NCBI GenBank assembly: GCA_963712815.1 | Contig: CAVQJL010000001.1 | Coordinates: 62,001 to 126,000, forward strand | Direction: 5' to 3' | Source of the DNA: RPQJ01 sp963712815 | Lineage (GTDB): Bacteria; Pseudomonadota; Gammaproteobacteria; Steroidobacterales; Steroidobacteraceae | Length of the DNA: 64,000 nucleotides | Shown: piece by piece, positions 47,208-56,259 of the stretch | Position numbering within the stretch: position 1 is the first letter of the stretch | Layout: every line of letters starts with the position of its first letter | The notes under the pieces: model-generated | What the model was told of the DNA's origin: nothing | The model's database searches: none | Seen by the model: the letters and a program-made list of their open reading frames with translations, nothing else | Translations under genes and position numbers: made by a program

Positions 47208-48944
47208 TCAGCCCGTCACCCGCCGCCACAGCGCGCGCCCCACCAGTCGCGCCTTGGTCGGCAGGTCGAAGCGCTCGAGATTGGTCTTGACGATGCCTTC
47301 GGTGAAGCGCGTGCGCTTCGAGTAGTCGATGCGCACATCCACGAGCACCGGGCGCTTCGCTGCGGCGATCTCGAACGCTTCCTCGAGCGCGCGCTCGATG
47401 CCGGCATCGTCGTCGATGCGCACGAAAGCCGCTCCCGTCGCCTGCGCCACGCCCGCCACATCGAGCGGACCGAGCACGGTGCAGGTCTTGCGGTTGTAGG
47501 GGATCTGCTGCGCCTGCGAGATCTGCGCGAGCTCGCCGTCGCTGAACACGAACACGATCACGCCGAGGCGCAGCGCCGTGGCGGTCGCGAGCTCGAGGCC
47601 GGTCATGCGGAAGGCGCCGTCGCCCACAATGCCCACCACCTGGGCATCGCGACGAGCGAGCTTGGCGCCGATGGTCGCGGGCACGCAGTAGCCCATGCAG
47701 TTGAAGTCGGTGGGCGAGATGAACCCGCGCGGGCGGTGGATCGGCATCAGTTCCGCCGCGAGAAAGGTGTGGTTGCCGTCGTCCACCACCACGGTCGCGT
47801 CGCTCTCGAGCTGCTCGCGCAGCGCCGCGAAAAAACGTGCCGGGTTCACTCGCCCCTTCGAGTCGTGGGCGTACCACTCGTCGCGGTAGGCCGCCTTGTC
47901 CTTCGTGATCTGTGCCGCGACCACCGTACGGCGCGTCGCGCTTTGCTCCACCGCGGGCAGCGCCTCGAGCAGCCGGGCGAGCACCACCGACGCATCGCCC
48001 TCGAGTGCGACGCGCGCCGGGTAGTTGGCGCTGAACACGGCCGGGTTGATGTCGACGTGAATCAGATCCGCCGGCGGCTCGTAGCCGTAGCTGCCCGTGG
48101 CGATTTCGCCGAAGCGATTCCCCACGGCCAGCAGGCAGTCGCAATCGCGCAACGCGTTCTCGGCGGCCGGCACGGCCGCGCGACCCACGCAGAAGCCCGC
48201 GTGCAGCGGGTGGTTGGCGGGGAATGCGCTCAGCCCCTGCAGGGTGGTGGCCACCGGCGCGCCGAGCCGGTCGGCCAGTGCCGCCACCTCGCGGGTCGCG
48301 TCCACGGCGCCCCAGCCGACGAACAGCGCCGGTCGCTTCGCGGCCGCGAGCAGGCGCGCGGCGTGCTCGACGTCCGACGCCGTACAGCGTGCCTCGCGCT
48401 CCACGGGCCCGCCGTAGCCCGGTGCGGAACCCTCCTCGCCCGCGATCAGCTGCAGGTTGACCGGAATCTCGACGAAAACGGGACCGGGCTCGCCGCTGGT
48501 GGCCACGCGCACCGCCTCGTAGATCGTGGGGATGACGTCGGCGTGCCGCTCGATGAGCCAAGTGCCCTTGGTGATGGGTTTCAACAGCGCGTGCTGGTCC
48601 ACGTCGTGCAGCTGGTAGCGGCGGCCCGTGTCGCGGCGGATGCCGCCCGCGATCACCAGCATCGGGATGCCGTCGAGGAAGGCCTCGGCGATGCCGCTCG
48701 CAGCGTGCGTGACGCCCGCGGCCGGCACGATTACCAGCGTGCCGAGGCTCGTACCGGAGCGGCTCACTGCATCGGCCATGAACGCAGCGCCGCCCTCGTG
48801 CCCGACCAGCACCGGCGTGATGCTCGCGGAGGCGGCGAGCTCATCGTAGATCTCGGTGTTGTGCACGCCCGGGATGCCGAACGTATGGCGCACGCCGACG
48901 ATCTCGAGCGCCTCGCGCAGCAGGGAGGCGGCGGTTCGGCTCAT
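47208..48944 (-). CDS. Acetolactate synthase-like TPP-dependent enzyme
   Basis: A 578-residue member of the TPP enzyme family. N-terminal Pyr domain with the catalytic Glu50 in VGHEGGAAFMADAVS, central Rossmann-like domain (CLLAVGNRFGEIATGSYGYE), and PP domain with the Mg/TPP motif GIVGDGAFRMTGLELATATA and SDGELAQISQAQQIPYN. The sequence differs from IlvB in details, so true substrate could be another 2-oxo acid. ATG 48944 gives the family N-terminus (MSRTAASLLREALEIVGVRH). Confidence 0.85.
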   Translation of the reverse strand: MSRTAASLLREALEIVGVRHTFGIPGVHNTEIYDELAASASITPVLVGHEGGAAFMADAVSRSGTSLGTLVIVPAAGVTHAASGIAEAFLDGIPMLVIAGGIRRDTGRRYQLHDVDQHALLKPITKGTWLIERHADVIPTIYEAVRVATSGEPGPVFVEIPVNLQLIAGEEGSAPGYGGPVEREARCTASDVEHAARLLAAAKRPALFVGWGAVDATREVAALADRLGAPVATTLQGLSAFPANHPLHAGFCVGRAAVPAAENALRDCDCLLAVGNRFGEIATGSYGYEPPADLIHVDINPAVFSANYPARVALEGDASVVLARLLEALPAVEQSATRRTVVAAQITKDKAAYRDEWYAHDSKGRVNPARFFAALREQLESDATVVVDDGNHTFLAAELMPIHRPRGFISPTDFNCMGYCVPATIGAKLARRDAQVVGIVGDGAFRMTGLELATATALRLGVIVFVFSDGELAQISQAQQIPYNRKTCTVLGPLDVAGVAQATGAAFVRIDDDAGIERALEEAFEIAAAKRPVLVDVRIDYSKRTRFTEGIVKTNLERFDLPTKARLVGRALWRRVTG

Positions 48945-49080
48945 GGTGGGGCTCCGTGGCAGCGGTTCGCCCTCGATCGTAGCGCATTCTTGACCGCGTT
49001 CACGCCGCAGGCCGCGCGCCGGGCAACGACCGACTCCGTCCGCGTACACTCACGACAGTCGGAAAAAGGGGGCTGGCGGG

Positions 49081-50085
49081 ATGGATGAGGTACGCATCGC
49101 GGTGATCGGCGCGGGCATCGCGGGTCTCGCTTGCGCCCGGGAGATCGCGCGCGCCGACGTCGCGGTCACGGTCTTCGAGAAGGCGCGCGGACTCGGCGGC
49201 CGCCTCGCCACCCGGCGCGACGGCGACCTCGTCTTCGATCACGGAGCGCAGTACCTCACCGCGCGCAGCCAGGCCTTCTCGCGCTTCGTGGAGACCGCGA
49301 CCCACACCGGGGCAGTCGCCGCATGGAAGCCGCGCATCCGCGAGGATGCCCGCGAGTGGGACACGCCCATCGACGACTGGTACGTCGGCGTGCCCGGCAT
49401 GAGCGCCGCGGTGCGCCCCATGGCACGCCACGTCGAGATCCTGACCGGCACCGGCGTGCACGAATTGCTCGTCGGACAACGCGGCTGGGAACTGGTGACC
49501 GACGCCGGCACTGCTCCGCGCGTTTTCGATGCGGTGGCGGTCGCGGTGCCGGCGCCACAGGCACTGACGCTGCTGTCGCCGCTCGGCCGGACTTTCCAGC
49601 GCATCAGCGAGGTGCGCATGGCGCCGACCTGGACCGCGATGATGAGCTTCGATGCGCCGCTGGACGCCGGCGCCGAGGTCCGCCGCTGGACCTCGGGTCC
49701 GCTGACGTGGGCGGCCTGCGACTCGAGCAAGCCCGGGCGCCCGGGCGGGTCGCAATGCTGGGTGGTGCACGCCTCGCCGGCATGGTCGCGCGAACACCTC
49801 GACGCCGATGCGGAGGATGTCGCGCAGTCGCTGTGGCGGGAATTCTCGGCGGCGGCGGGCCTCTCGATTCCGGCGCCCACGAGCCTGCGCGCGCATCGCT
49901 GGCGGCACGCGCTCGTCGAGCAGCCGCTCGGCTCACCGTGCATCGTGGACGAGGAAAGTGCGGTCGGCGCCTGCGGCGACTGGTGCGTGGCGCCGCGGGT
50001 CGAGGCGGCCTTCGACAGCGGCCGCGCGCTCGCCCACTCGCTACTCTCGATCGTCGGGCGCGCCACGCCCTCGCTGCTGCGCTGA
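49081..50085 (+). CDS. Renalase-like FAD-dependent NAD(P)-linked amine oxidase
   Basis: A 334-residue flavoprotein. Dinucleotide-binding motif IAVIGAGIAGLACAREIARA at residues 6-25, then VFEKARGLGGRLATRR and FDHGAQYLTARS, signatures of the COG3380/renalase group. C-terminal ALVEQPLGSPCIVDEESAVG, ACGDWCVAPRVEAAFDSGRA. Divergent from the TPP enzyme gene (136 bases). Substrate unknown; renalases oxidise isomeric forms of NAD(P)H. Confidence 0.85.
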   Translation: MDEVRIAVIGAGIAGLACAREIARADVAVTVFEKARGLGGRLATRRDGDLVFDHGAQYLTARSQAFSRFVETATHTGAVAAWKPRIREDAREWDTPIDDWYVGVPGMSAAVRPMARHVEILTGTGVHELLVGQRGWELVTDAGTAPRVFDAVAVAVPAPQALTLLSPLGRTFQRISEVRMAPTWTAMMSFDAPLDAGAEVRRWTSGPLTWAACDSSKPGRPGGSQCWVVHASPAWSREHLDADAEDVAQSLWREFSAAAGLSIPAPTSLRAHRWRHALVEQPLGSPCIVDEESAVGACGDWCVAPRVEAAFDSGRALAHSLLSIVGRATPSLLR

Positions 50086-50090
50086 GCGGT

Positions 50091-51083
50091 TCAGGGCGCC
50101 GGCGGCGGCGGTTCCGCGGGCGCCGGCCGCACGAGCCGCAGCCGCGCCCCGTCGGCGGCGGTGAGTTCGTACCCGCCCCACAGTCCGAGCGCGACCACGA
50201 ACGGGATCACCTCGTAGATCACGCGGTAGATCAGCACTGCCGCGAGCAGCTGCTCGGGCGGCACGTGGGGCAGCAGCAGCAGCAGCATCGACTCGAGCAC
50301 GCCGAGTCCGGCCGGGACGTGGCTCAGGACGCCGATCAGGATGCTGGCGAGGTACACCGCGAGGAACGGCAGGAAGGCGACCCCCGCGGATGCCGGGAGC
50401 AGCAGGTAAAGGATCGACGCCACGAGGCAGATGTCCACGATCCCCACGACGACCTGCAGCAGGGTCAGGCGCAGCGTCGGCAGGCGCACAGACCAGCCGC
50501 CGAGGCGGATCGGCGTCTCACGCTTGTAGACGAACACCAGGTAGGCCACATCCTTGGCGAGGCCTACGCAGCCCAGCACGAACAGCCATTGGGCCGGGAT
50601 GCGGAACAGCGGTTCGAGCTGCGCGGAGGCGAAGACCAGGGCGAAGTCGATGAGCAGCCCGAACGCGAGCACGTAGGGCAGGCCGCAGAGCAACACCGTC
50701 GCACCCACATCCGTGGGGCTGAACCCGGCCGGCGCGTACATGCGGTAGCGGATGGCGCTTCCGCTCAGGACGGCCTGGCCGAGGCCGTGACCGAGCGGGA
50801 ATGCGATCAGGGCCGTGATCACGGGCTTGGCCCGCCCGATGCAGTGCTTCACGTAGCGCACCACGACCACCTCGTAGGCAGCCAGGGTCGCGAAGGCGAC
50901 CAGCGCGCATCCGGCGGCGAGCAACAGCCGTTCGCGCGGCACGGCACGGATGTTGGCCAGCACGTCCTCAACGCTGATCCGCTGGAACGTCCGGTACAGG
51001 ACGTACAGCGCAACGACGGCGATCGCCAGGCTGGCCGCGATGCCGAGGAGGGTCTTCAGACGATGCCGGCGCGGGTCGGGCAT
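50091..51083 (-). CDS. YbhN/UPF0104-type integral membrane protein
   Basis: A 330-residue protein with about eight helices of the lysylphosphatidylglycerol synthase transmembrane family (no synthase domain). Conserved GHGLGQAVLSGSAIRYRMYA, SPTDVGATVLLCGLPYVLA, GVLSHVPAGLGVLESMLLLL and IYRVIYEVIPFVVAL. C-terminal tail is Pro/Ala-rich. It converges on the renalase-like gene with a 5-base gap. Confidence 0.85.
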   Translation of the reverse strand: MPDPRRHRLKTLLGIAASLAIAVVALYVLYRTFQRISVEDVLANIRAVPRERLLLAAGCALVAFATLAAYEVVVVRYVKHCIGRAKPVITALIAFPLGHGLGQAVLSGSAIRYRMYAPAGFSPTDVGATVLLCGLPYVLAFGLLIDFALVFASAQLEPLFRIPAQWLFVLGCVGLAKDVAYLVFVYKRETPIRLGGWSVRLPTLRLTLLQVVVGIVDICLVASILYLLLPASAGVAFLPFLAVYLASILIGVLSHVPAGLGVLESMLLLLLPHVPPEQLLAAVLIYRVIYEVIPFVVALGLWGGYELTAADGARLRLVRPAPAEPPPPAP

Positions 51084-51130
51084 GGGCTGATTCTAGGCGG
51101 CGGCGCGGCGATGCGCGCACGCACTGCAAT

Positions 51131-51149
51131 CAAGAATGATTCTCATCGG
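51131..51149. promoter_or_regulatory. Possible Fur-like box
   Basis: AAGAATGATTCTCATC includes the palindrome AGAAT-G-ATTCT. It resembles a Fur 7-1-7 site (minus strand TGAGAATCATTCTTG, about 11 of 15). It lies between divergent ybhN-like and HiPIP genes. Confidence 0.4.
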
Positions 51150-51265
51150 AATCCTGATGACCGGCCTGGCGCGAAACCTCCGGGGCCAGACGATGTCGAA
51201 GCGCCATGCACCGCGTAGAATCCAACGTGTAGTCCCATCCCCAAACGGCATGCAGGAGATTGTCC

Positions 51266-51601
51266 ATGTCCGAGCGAAAGATTCCCCGTCGTGACGTCCT
51301 GAAGGGCGCCCTGATCGGCGTCGCGGCCGTGCCCGCCACCGCGCTGCTCGGCCGTGCCGAAGCGGCGGCGACGGGCAAAGTGGACCCGAACGAGCCGCAG
51401 GCGAAGAGCCTGGGCTACGTCGAGGACGCCGCCAAGGTCGATGCCAAGGCCAACCCGAACTTCAAGCCCGGCCAGATGTGCTCGAACTGCCTGCAGGTTC
51501 CGGCGGGCAAGGAGAAGGGCGACTGGATCCCGTGCAACATCTTTGCCGGTCGCCAGGTCGCGGCCAAGGGCTGGTGCAAGGTCTACGTGAAGCGCCCGTA
51601 A
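51266..51601 (+). CDS. High-potential iron-sulfur protein (HiPIP), Tat-exported
   Basis: Small periplasmic electron carrier with a [4Fe-4S](2+/3+) cluster. The 111-residue precursor has a Tat signal (KIPRRDVLKGALIGVAAVPA) and four cluster Cys: 72 and 75 (MCSNC), 90 (DWIPCNIF) and 104 (GWCKVYV). The mature domain of about 78 residues is typical in length. ATG 51266 is preceded by CAGGAG. Monocistronic, with a strong terminator after it. Confidence 0.95.
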   Translation: MSERKIPRRDVLKGALIGVAAVPATALLGRAEAAATGKVDPNEPQAKSLGYVEDAAKVDAKANPNFKPGQMCSNCLQVPAGKEKGDWIPCNIFAGRQVAAKGWCKVYVKRP

Positions 51602-51624
51602 GCGCGCGTCCATACAGCCTGAAG

Positions 51625-51661
51625 ACGGCGCGACGGGGTCACCGCTCGCGCCGTTTTTTTT
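51625..51661 (+). terminator. Rho-independent terminator after HiPIP
   Basis: ACGGCGCG (51625-51632) pairs with CGCGCCGT (51647-51654), followed by eight T. Confidence 0.92.
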
Positions 51662-51688
51662 GCTCGTCCACGACGGGAGCCCGCCGCC

Positions 51689-54217
51689 ATGTCGCCCGAG
51701 GGACCCAAGGACTTCCCGAGTCCGCTGCCGCCGGTGCTCGCACCGATCGGCCGGCTCGCGCTCAACCTGCGCTGGGTGTGGAACCACGCGTCCGACCGCG
51801 TGTGGGAGGCGCTGAACGCGGAGGTCTGGCACCAGACGCGCAACCCGATCCTGGTGCTGCAGAACACGCCGCGCAGCCGCCTCGACGAGCTCGCACACGA
51901 TGCCGGGTTCGTGGAGCGCGTGCGGCGCCTCGACCGCAGCGAAGCGGAGTACCTCTCGCGCCCGAGCTGGTTCCAGGACGCCTGCGCGATGGATCCGCCG
52001 CCCGTGATCGCCTACCTCAGCATGGAGTACGGACTCAGCGACGCGCTGCCGCTCTACTCGGGAGGACTCGGCGTGCTCGCCGGCGACCACCTCAAGACGG
52101 CGAGCGACCTCGGCGTGCCGTTGGTCGCCGTCGGCCTTTTCTACCGGGAGGGCTACTTCCGGCAGATGCTCGATGGCGAGGGCACGCAGATCGAGATCTA
52201 CGCAGTCAACTCGCGCGAGTCGCTACCGGTGCGCCAGGTGACGGACGCCGAGGGCATGCCGCTGCGCGTCAGCATTGCGCTGCCGGGCCGCGACCTGAGG
52301 GTGCGCATCTGGCGGGCCGACGTCGGTCGCGTGCCGCTCTACCTGCTGGACAGCGACGATGCGTTCAACTCGCCGTTCGACCGCGGCATCACCGCCAAGC
52401 TCTATGCCGGCGACGGCGAGGCCCGCCTCATGCAGGAGATCGTGCTCGGCGTGGGCGGCTGGCGCGCCCTCGAGGCCCTCGGGCACGAGGTGGACGTCTG
52501 CCACCTCAACGAGGGTCACGCGGCGCTCGCGACCATCGAGCGGGCCCGCAGCTTCGCGGAGGCGCAGGGCTGCGACTTCTTCACCGCGCTGTGGGCGACG
52601 CGCGGCGGCAACGTCTTCACGACGCACACGCCGGTGGCGGCCGCGTTCGACACCTTCCCGCTCGCGCTCGTGCAGAAGTACGGCATCGGTTACGCGCGCG
52701 GCTGCGGCATCCGGCCCGAGCAGCTGATCGGGCTGGGGCGCAGGAATCCGGGCGACGTCGACGAACCGTTCAACATGGCCTACCTCGCGGCGCGGACCTG
52801 CGCACGAATGAACGGCGTGAGCGAGCTGCACGGGCGCGTCAGCCGCAGCATCTTCGCGCCGCTGTTCCCGCGCTGGCCGGAGCCGGAGGTGCCCGTCACG
52901 CACGTCACCAACGCCGTGCACGTGTCCTCCTGGGACTCGCCCTGGGCTGACCGGCTGTGGACCGAGGCCTGCGGCAAGGAGCGCTGGCTCGGCACGCCGG
53001 AACGCCTGCACGAGGCAGTGTCGCAGCTCTCCGACGCACAGCTGTGGGACTTCCGCGGCATGGAGCGGCGCGACCTCGTGGACTACGCGCGCCGTCGCCT
53101 GCAGCGGCAGCTGAGCCAGCGCGGTGGGCACGAAGAGTCGGTGGCGCTGGCGCACGAAGCGCTCGACCCCAACGTGCTCACGCTCGGCTTCGCGCGGCGC
53201 TTCACCGAGTACAAGCGGCCGACCATGCTGCTCGCGCAGCCGGAGCGGCTGGCACGGCTGCTGTCCGACCCGGCGCGCCCCGTGCAGCTCATCATCGCGG
53301 GCAAGGCCCACCCACGCGACGAGCTCGGCCGCTCGTTCGTGCGCCAGTGGGCCGGGTTCGTGCGCCGGCCCGACGTCCGCTCGCGCGCCGTGTTCCTCGA
53401 GGACTACGACATGGCGCTCGCGGAGAACCTCGTGCAGGGCGTGGACGTGTGGATCAACACGCCGCGCCGGCCCTGGGAGGCGAGCGGCACCAGCGGCATG
53501 AAGGTGCTGGTGAACGGCGGACTCAACCTCTCCGAGCTCGACGGCTGGTGGGCCGAGGCCTATGCGCCGGACGTCGGCTGGGCGCTCGGCGACGGGCGCG
53601 AGCACTTTGAGCCTGGCTGGGACGAGGCCGAGATCGAGCAGCTCTTCGCGCTGCTCGAGCGCGATGTCGTGCCGGCGTTCTACGATCGCGACACCGACGG
53701 CATCCCGCGCGGCTGGGTGGCGCGAATCCGGGCGAGCCTCTCGCGCCTGACGCCGCGCTTCAGCAGCAACCGCATGCTGACCGAATACCTCGAGCGGCTG
53801 TACCTGCCGGCCGCAGGGAACTATCGCCGCCGCAGCGCCGACAACCTGCGACTCGCGCGCGAGCTGAAGCTGTGGCTCGCGGAATTGCGGCGCCACTGGG
53901 ATGCGATCCACTGGGGCAACCTCGATGTCGAGACCGCCGGCGACCGGCACGTGATCCGCGTGCAGGTGTACCTGGGTGAAATCGCCCCGGACTCGGTCGC
54001 CGTCGAGCTGTATGCCGACCCGCGACCCGGCGCGCTGCCCGAGCGCCTCGCGATGCGTCGCGACCAGGCGCTGAGCGGTGCGGCCGGGGGCTACCGCTAC
54101 GTGGCCGAGGTGCCCGCGGATCGCGCCGCCGGCGAGTACACGCCGCGGGTCGTGCCGGCGCACCCCGAAGCGATCGTCCCGACCGAGGCACACGGCATCC
54201 GCTGGTTCGCCCGCTGA
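51689..54217 (+). CDS. glgP: Alpha-glucan (glycogen/maltodextrin) phosphorylase
   Basis: Releases glucose-1-phosphate from alpha-1,4-glucans. The 842-residue protein is the prokaryotic/archaeal-type phosphorylase (N-terminal DUF3417 domain: NLRWVWNHASDRVWEAL). Blocks: AYLSMEYGLSDALPLYSGGL, VCHLNEGHAA, GFARRFTEYKRPTMLL, and the PLP-Lys605 in SGTSGMKVLVNGGLN, LDGWWAEAY. The Arg/Lys of the phosphate site are in EYKRP. Intact. ATG 51689; monocistronic. C-terminal extra segment of about 120 residues. Confidence 0.92.
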   Translation: MSPEGPKDFPSPLPPVLAPIGRLALNLRWVWNHASDRVWEALNAEVWHQTRNPILVLQNTPRSRLDELAHDAGFVERVRRLDRSEAEYLSRPSWFQDACAMDPPPVIAYLSMEYGLSDALPLYSGGLGVLAGDHLKTASDLGVPLVAVGLFYREGYFRQMLDGEGTQIEIYAVNSRESLPVRQVTDAEGMPLRVSIALPGRDLRVRIWRADVGRVPLYLLDSDDAFNSPFDRGITAKLYAGDGEARLMQEIVLGVGGWRALEALGHEVDVCHLNEGHAALATIERARSFAEAQGCDFFTALWATRGGNVFTTHTPVAAAFDTFPLALVQKYGIGYARGCGIRPEQLIGLGRRNPGDVDEPFNMAYLAARTCARMNGVSELHGRVSRSIFAPLFPRWPEPEVPVTHVTNAVHVSSWDSPWADRLWTEACGKERWLGTPERLHEAVSQLSDAQLWDFRGMERRDLVDYARRRLQRQLSQRGGHEESVALAHEALDPNVLTLGFARRFTEYKRPTMLLAQPERLARLLSDPARPVQLIIAGKAHPRDELGRSFVRQWAGFVRRPDVRSRAVFLEDYDMALAENLVQGVDVWINTPRRPWEASGTSGMKVLVNGGLNLSELDGWWAEAYAPDVGWALGDGREHFEPGWDEAEIEQLFALLERDVVPAFYDRDTDGIPRGWVARIRASLSRLTPRFSSNRMLTEYLERLYLPAAGNYRRRSADNLRLARELKLWLAELRRHWDAIHWGNLDVETAGDRHVIRVQVYLGEIAPDSVAVELYADPRPGALPERLAMRRDQALSGAAGGYRYVAEVPADRAAGEYTPRVVPAHPEAIVPTEAHGIRWFAR

Positions 54218-54242
54218 CGGCCTGCACGGCCGTTGACGCCCC

Positions 54243-54271
54243 CTTGAAACTCGTCCTGCCGCTCGCATCTA
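54243..54271 (+). promoter_or_regulatory. Sigma-32 heat-shock promoter of hsp20
   Basis: CTTGAAA (54243-54249), 14-base spacer and CGCATCTA (54264-54271), close to the RpoH consensus CTTGAAA-N11-16-CCCCATNT. It lies 51 bases upstream of the hsp20 start. Confidence 0.78.
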
Positions 54272-54322
54272 GGGCCACAGGTGGGCACCGCTGGGGCGGT
54301 CCCGTAAAGGAGGATCAAGCAA

Positions 54323-54766
54323 ATGCGTGTCATCAAGTGGGAACCGTTCCGGGACGTTGACGACGTATTCGACCGTTTCATCGCCGAGTCCCTGCGCCGC
54401 TGGCCGCGGCCGCCGGCCGAGGGGCGCACCGCGACCGACTGGGCGCCGGCTGCGGACGTGAGCGAGACGGAGGGCGAGTACCTGATCAAGGCCGACCTGC
54501 CCGCGGTACGCAAGGAAGACGTGAGCATCACCGTGCAGGACGGCGTGCTGACGCTGTCGGGCGAGCGGCGGCAGGAAAAGCACACCGAGAACGAGAAGCT
54601 TCACCGGGTCGAGCGGACCTACGGCAGCTTCGCGCGGCGCTTCGCGCTGCCGGAGAACGTCGACGAGCAGGCCATCCGCGCGGAGAGTCGCGACGGCGTG
54701 ATCCTGATCCACATCCCGAAGCACAAGGTGGAGCAACCGCAGCCGCGGCAGATCGAGATCCAGTGA
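54323..54766 (+). CDS. Hsp20/alpha-crystallin family small heat-shock protein
   Basis: ATP-independent holdase chaperone of 147 residues. The alpha-crystallin domain runs from about residue 38 (WAPAADVSETEGEYLIKADL) to 135 and includes GVLTLSGERR and ERTYGSFARRFALPENVDEQ; the C-terminal IEIQ is a variant of the oligomerisation I-x-I motif. Good ribosome site AAGGAGG. Behind a sigma-32 promoter. Confidence 0.95.
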   Translation: MRVIKWEPFRDVDDVFDRFIAESLRRWPRPPAEGRTATDWAPAADVSETEGEYLIKADLPAVRKEDVSITVQDGVLTLSGERRQEKHTENEKLHRVERTYGSFARRFALPENVDEQAIRAESRDGVILIHIPKHKVEQPQPRQIEIQ

Positions 54767-54771
54767 CCGGG

Positions 54772-54817
54772 GCGGCGTGACGGGCCGCGGCGCAGGCCGT
54801 GCCGCCCGTCACGCCGC
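54772..54817. terminator. Inverted repeat between convergent hsp20 and membrane-protein genes
   Basis: GCGGCGTGACGGGC (54772-54785) and GCCCGTCACGCCGC (54804-54817) match perfectly, loop 18 nt. No T tract, so intrinsic termination is uncertain; it may act as a transcript-end stabiliser. Confidence 0.55.
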
Positions 54818-54843
54818 TCACCTCACCGCGGTTGGGCGGGCGC

Positions 54844-55409
54844 CTACGAAAGCCACGCGGGCTTGGCGATGCCGAGTACCGCGGAGGCCACGAGCCCCGC
54901 CCAGATCGCGAGCACCCACGGCCGCATGCGCGCGAGGCTCGCCGCCATGGCGCGGTCCGACTCCGGCGTCTGGCGCCCGGCCGCGAGTGCGGCGTAGCCG
55001 GTAATGAACGGCGGCAGGCCGCGACGATCACGATCCAGCGCAGCGCAAGGTCGAGCCGCCGCACCGCCGGCGCTGCCGCGCTGCCCTCGCGCAGGTGCCC
55101 GAGCAGCACCAGCGCGAGCCACGCCGGACCGAGTAGCAGCACGACCGTCATCTGCCACGGCGGGTGCGGGATGCCAACTGCTTCGGCGAGCAGCGCGCTC
55201 ACCGTAAGCATCAGGCTCATGCAGATCCGCGGCACGACGTCGAGGGCGAGCATGATGCGGCCGGCCATGAGCCGTGCCGCCCTCGGCTGCGAGGCGTCCA
55301 CGACGCGGCCGCTCGAGTAGAAGACGCCGAGATCCCCGCCCAGCCACCAGGCGAACAGCAGCAGGTGCGCGGTGAGCGCAAGCGTGTGCACGGCGGACGA
55401 CGGCTCCAT
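54844..55409 (-). CDS. CopD-like membrane protein (one frameshift)
   Basis: About 188 residues, five hydrophobic segments: LALTAHLLLFAWWLGGDLGV with a conserved GGDLGVFYSS, MAGRIMLALDVVPRICMSLM, VVLLLGPAWLALVLLGHL, and after a break near 55020 LPPFITGYAALAAGRQTPES and VLAIWAGLVASAVLGIAKP. No His/Met copper ligands are obvious. The GRIMLALDVVPRI pattern resembles hypothetical DUF2269/CopD-type proteins. ATG 55409 chosen; function unknown. Confidence 0.65.
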
Positions 55410-55488
55410 GGGCCCCCTTTCGATCCCTGAGACCGCCTCGCGGCGCGACCACCTATAATTGCACGCACACTCCACCGGGAACCACGCC

Positions 55489-55974
55489 ATGACCTCACCC
55501 AAGGGCACCGCCGACTTCTGCGACGAGCACGCCGACGAGCTGCAGATCTGCGAGCCGGTGTTCTGCGCCTACGGCGGCCGGCATGCCTACTCCGGGCCGA
55601 TCAGCACCGTGCGCTGCTTCGAGGACAACTCGCGCGTGAAGGAGGCCGTCGAAGGCCCGGGCGAGGGGCGCGTGCTGGTCGTGGACGGCGGCGGTTCGCG
55701 GCGGCGCGCGCTGTTCGGCGACAAGCTCGGCAGCGCCGCGGTCCGCAACGGCTGGGCCGGCGTGATCATCCACGGCTGCATTCGCGATTCGGCCGAGCTC
55801 GGCCGCATGGACCTCGGCATCCGCGCGCTCGGCACCATGCCGCTGCGCAGCGAGAAGCGCGGCGAGGGCGAGCGCGACGTGCCGGTGCGCTTCGCCGGCG
55901 TGACCTTCCGCCCCGGCGAGCACGTCTATGCGGACGAGGACGGCGTGATCGTCGCCCGCGGCCCCCTGCCCTGA
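55489..55974 (+). CDS. rraA: Ribonuclease E activity regulator RraA
   Basis: Binds and inhibits RNase E in the degradosome; some homologues act as 4-hydroxy-4-methyl-2-oxoglutarate aldolase. The 161-residue protein has the E. coli-like blocks CFEDNSRVKEAVEGPGEGRV, LVVDGGGSRRRALFGDKLGS, AAVRNGWAGVIIHGCIRDSA, RFAGVTFRPGEHVYADEDGV. The ATG at 55489 gives the family start MTSPKGTADFCDEHAD. Twelve bases upstream of yggX. Confidence 0.92.
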   Translation: MTSPKGTADFCDEHADELQICEPVFCAYGGRHAYSGPISTVRCFEDNSRVKEAVEGPGEGRVLVVDGGGSRRRALFGDKLGSAAVRNGWAGVIIHGCIRDSAELGRMDLGIRALGTMPLRSEKRGEGERDVPVRFAGVTFRPGEHVYADEDGVIVARGPLP

Positions 55975-55986
55975 CTGGAGCCTGCC

Positions 55987-56259
55987 ATGCCCCGCACCGT
56001 CTTCTGCACCTTCCTGCAGCGCGAGGCCGAGGGCCTCGATCGCGTCCCCTATCCGGGCGAACTCGGCCAGCGCATCTACGCCAACATCTCGAAGGAGGCG
56101 TGGCAGCAGTGGGTGCGGCACCAGACCATGCTGCTGAACGAGTACCGCCTCTCGCCCATCGACCCGAAGGCGCGCAAGTTCCTGGTCGAGGAAATGGAGA
56201 AGTTCCTGTTCGGCGGCGGGGCCAGCAGGCCCGAGGGCTACGTGCCGCCCGAGGCCTGA
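55987..56259 (+). CDS. yggX: Probable Fe(2+)-trafficking protein YggX
   Basis: A 90-residue protein involved in protection of Fe-S clusters and in iron trafficking. Family blocks: MPRTVFCTFLQREAEGLDRV, PYPGELGQRIYANISKEAWQ, QWVRHQTMLLNEYRLSPIDP, and KFLVEEMEKFLF. The single conserved Cys7 is present. The gene's 3' end overlaps the convergent DUF423 gene by 22 bases. The family is limited to beta/gammaproteobacteria, useful for placing the organism. Confidence 0.96.
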   Translation: MPRTVFCTFLQREAEGLDRVPYPGELGQRIYANISKEAWQQWVRHQTMLLNEYRLSPIDPKARKFLVEEMEKFLFGGGASRPEGYVPPEA

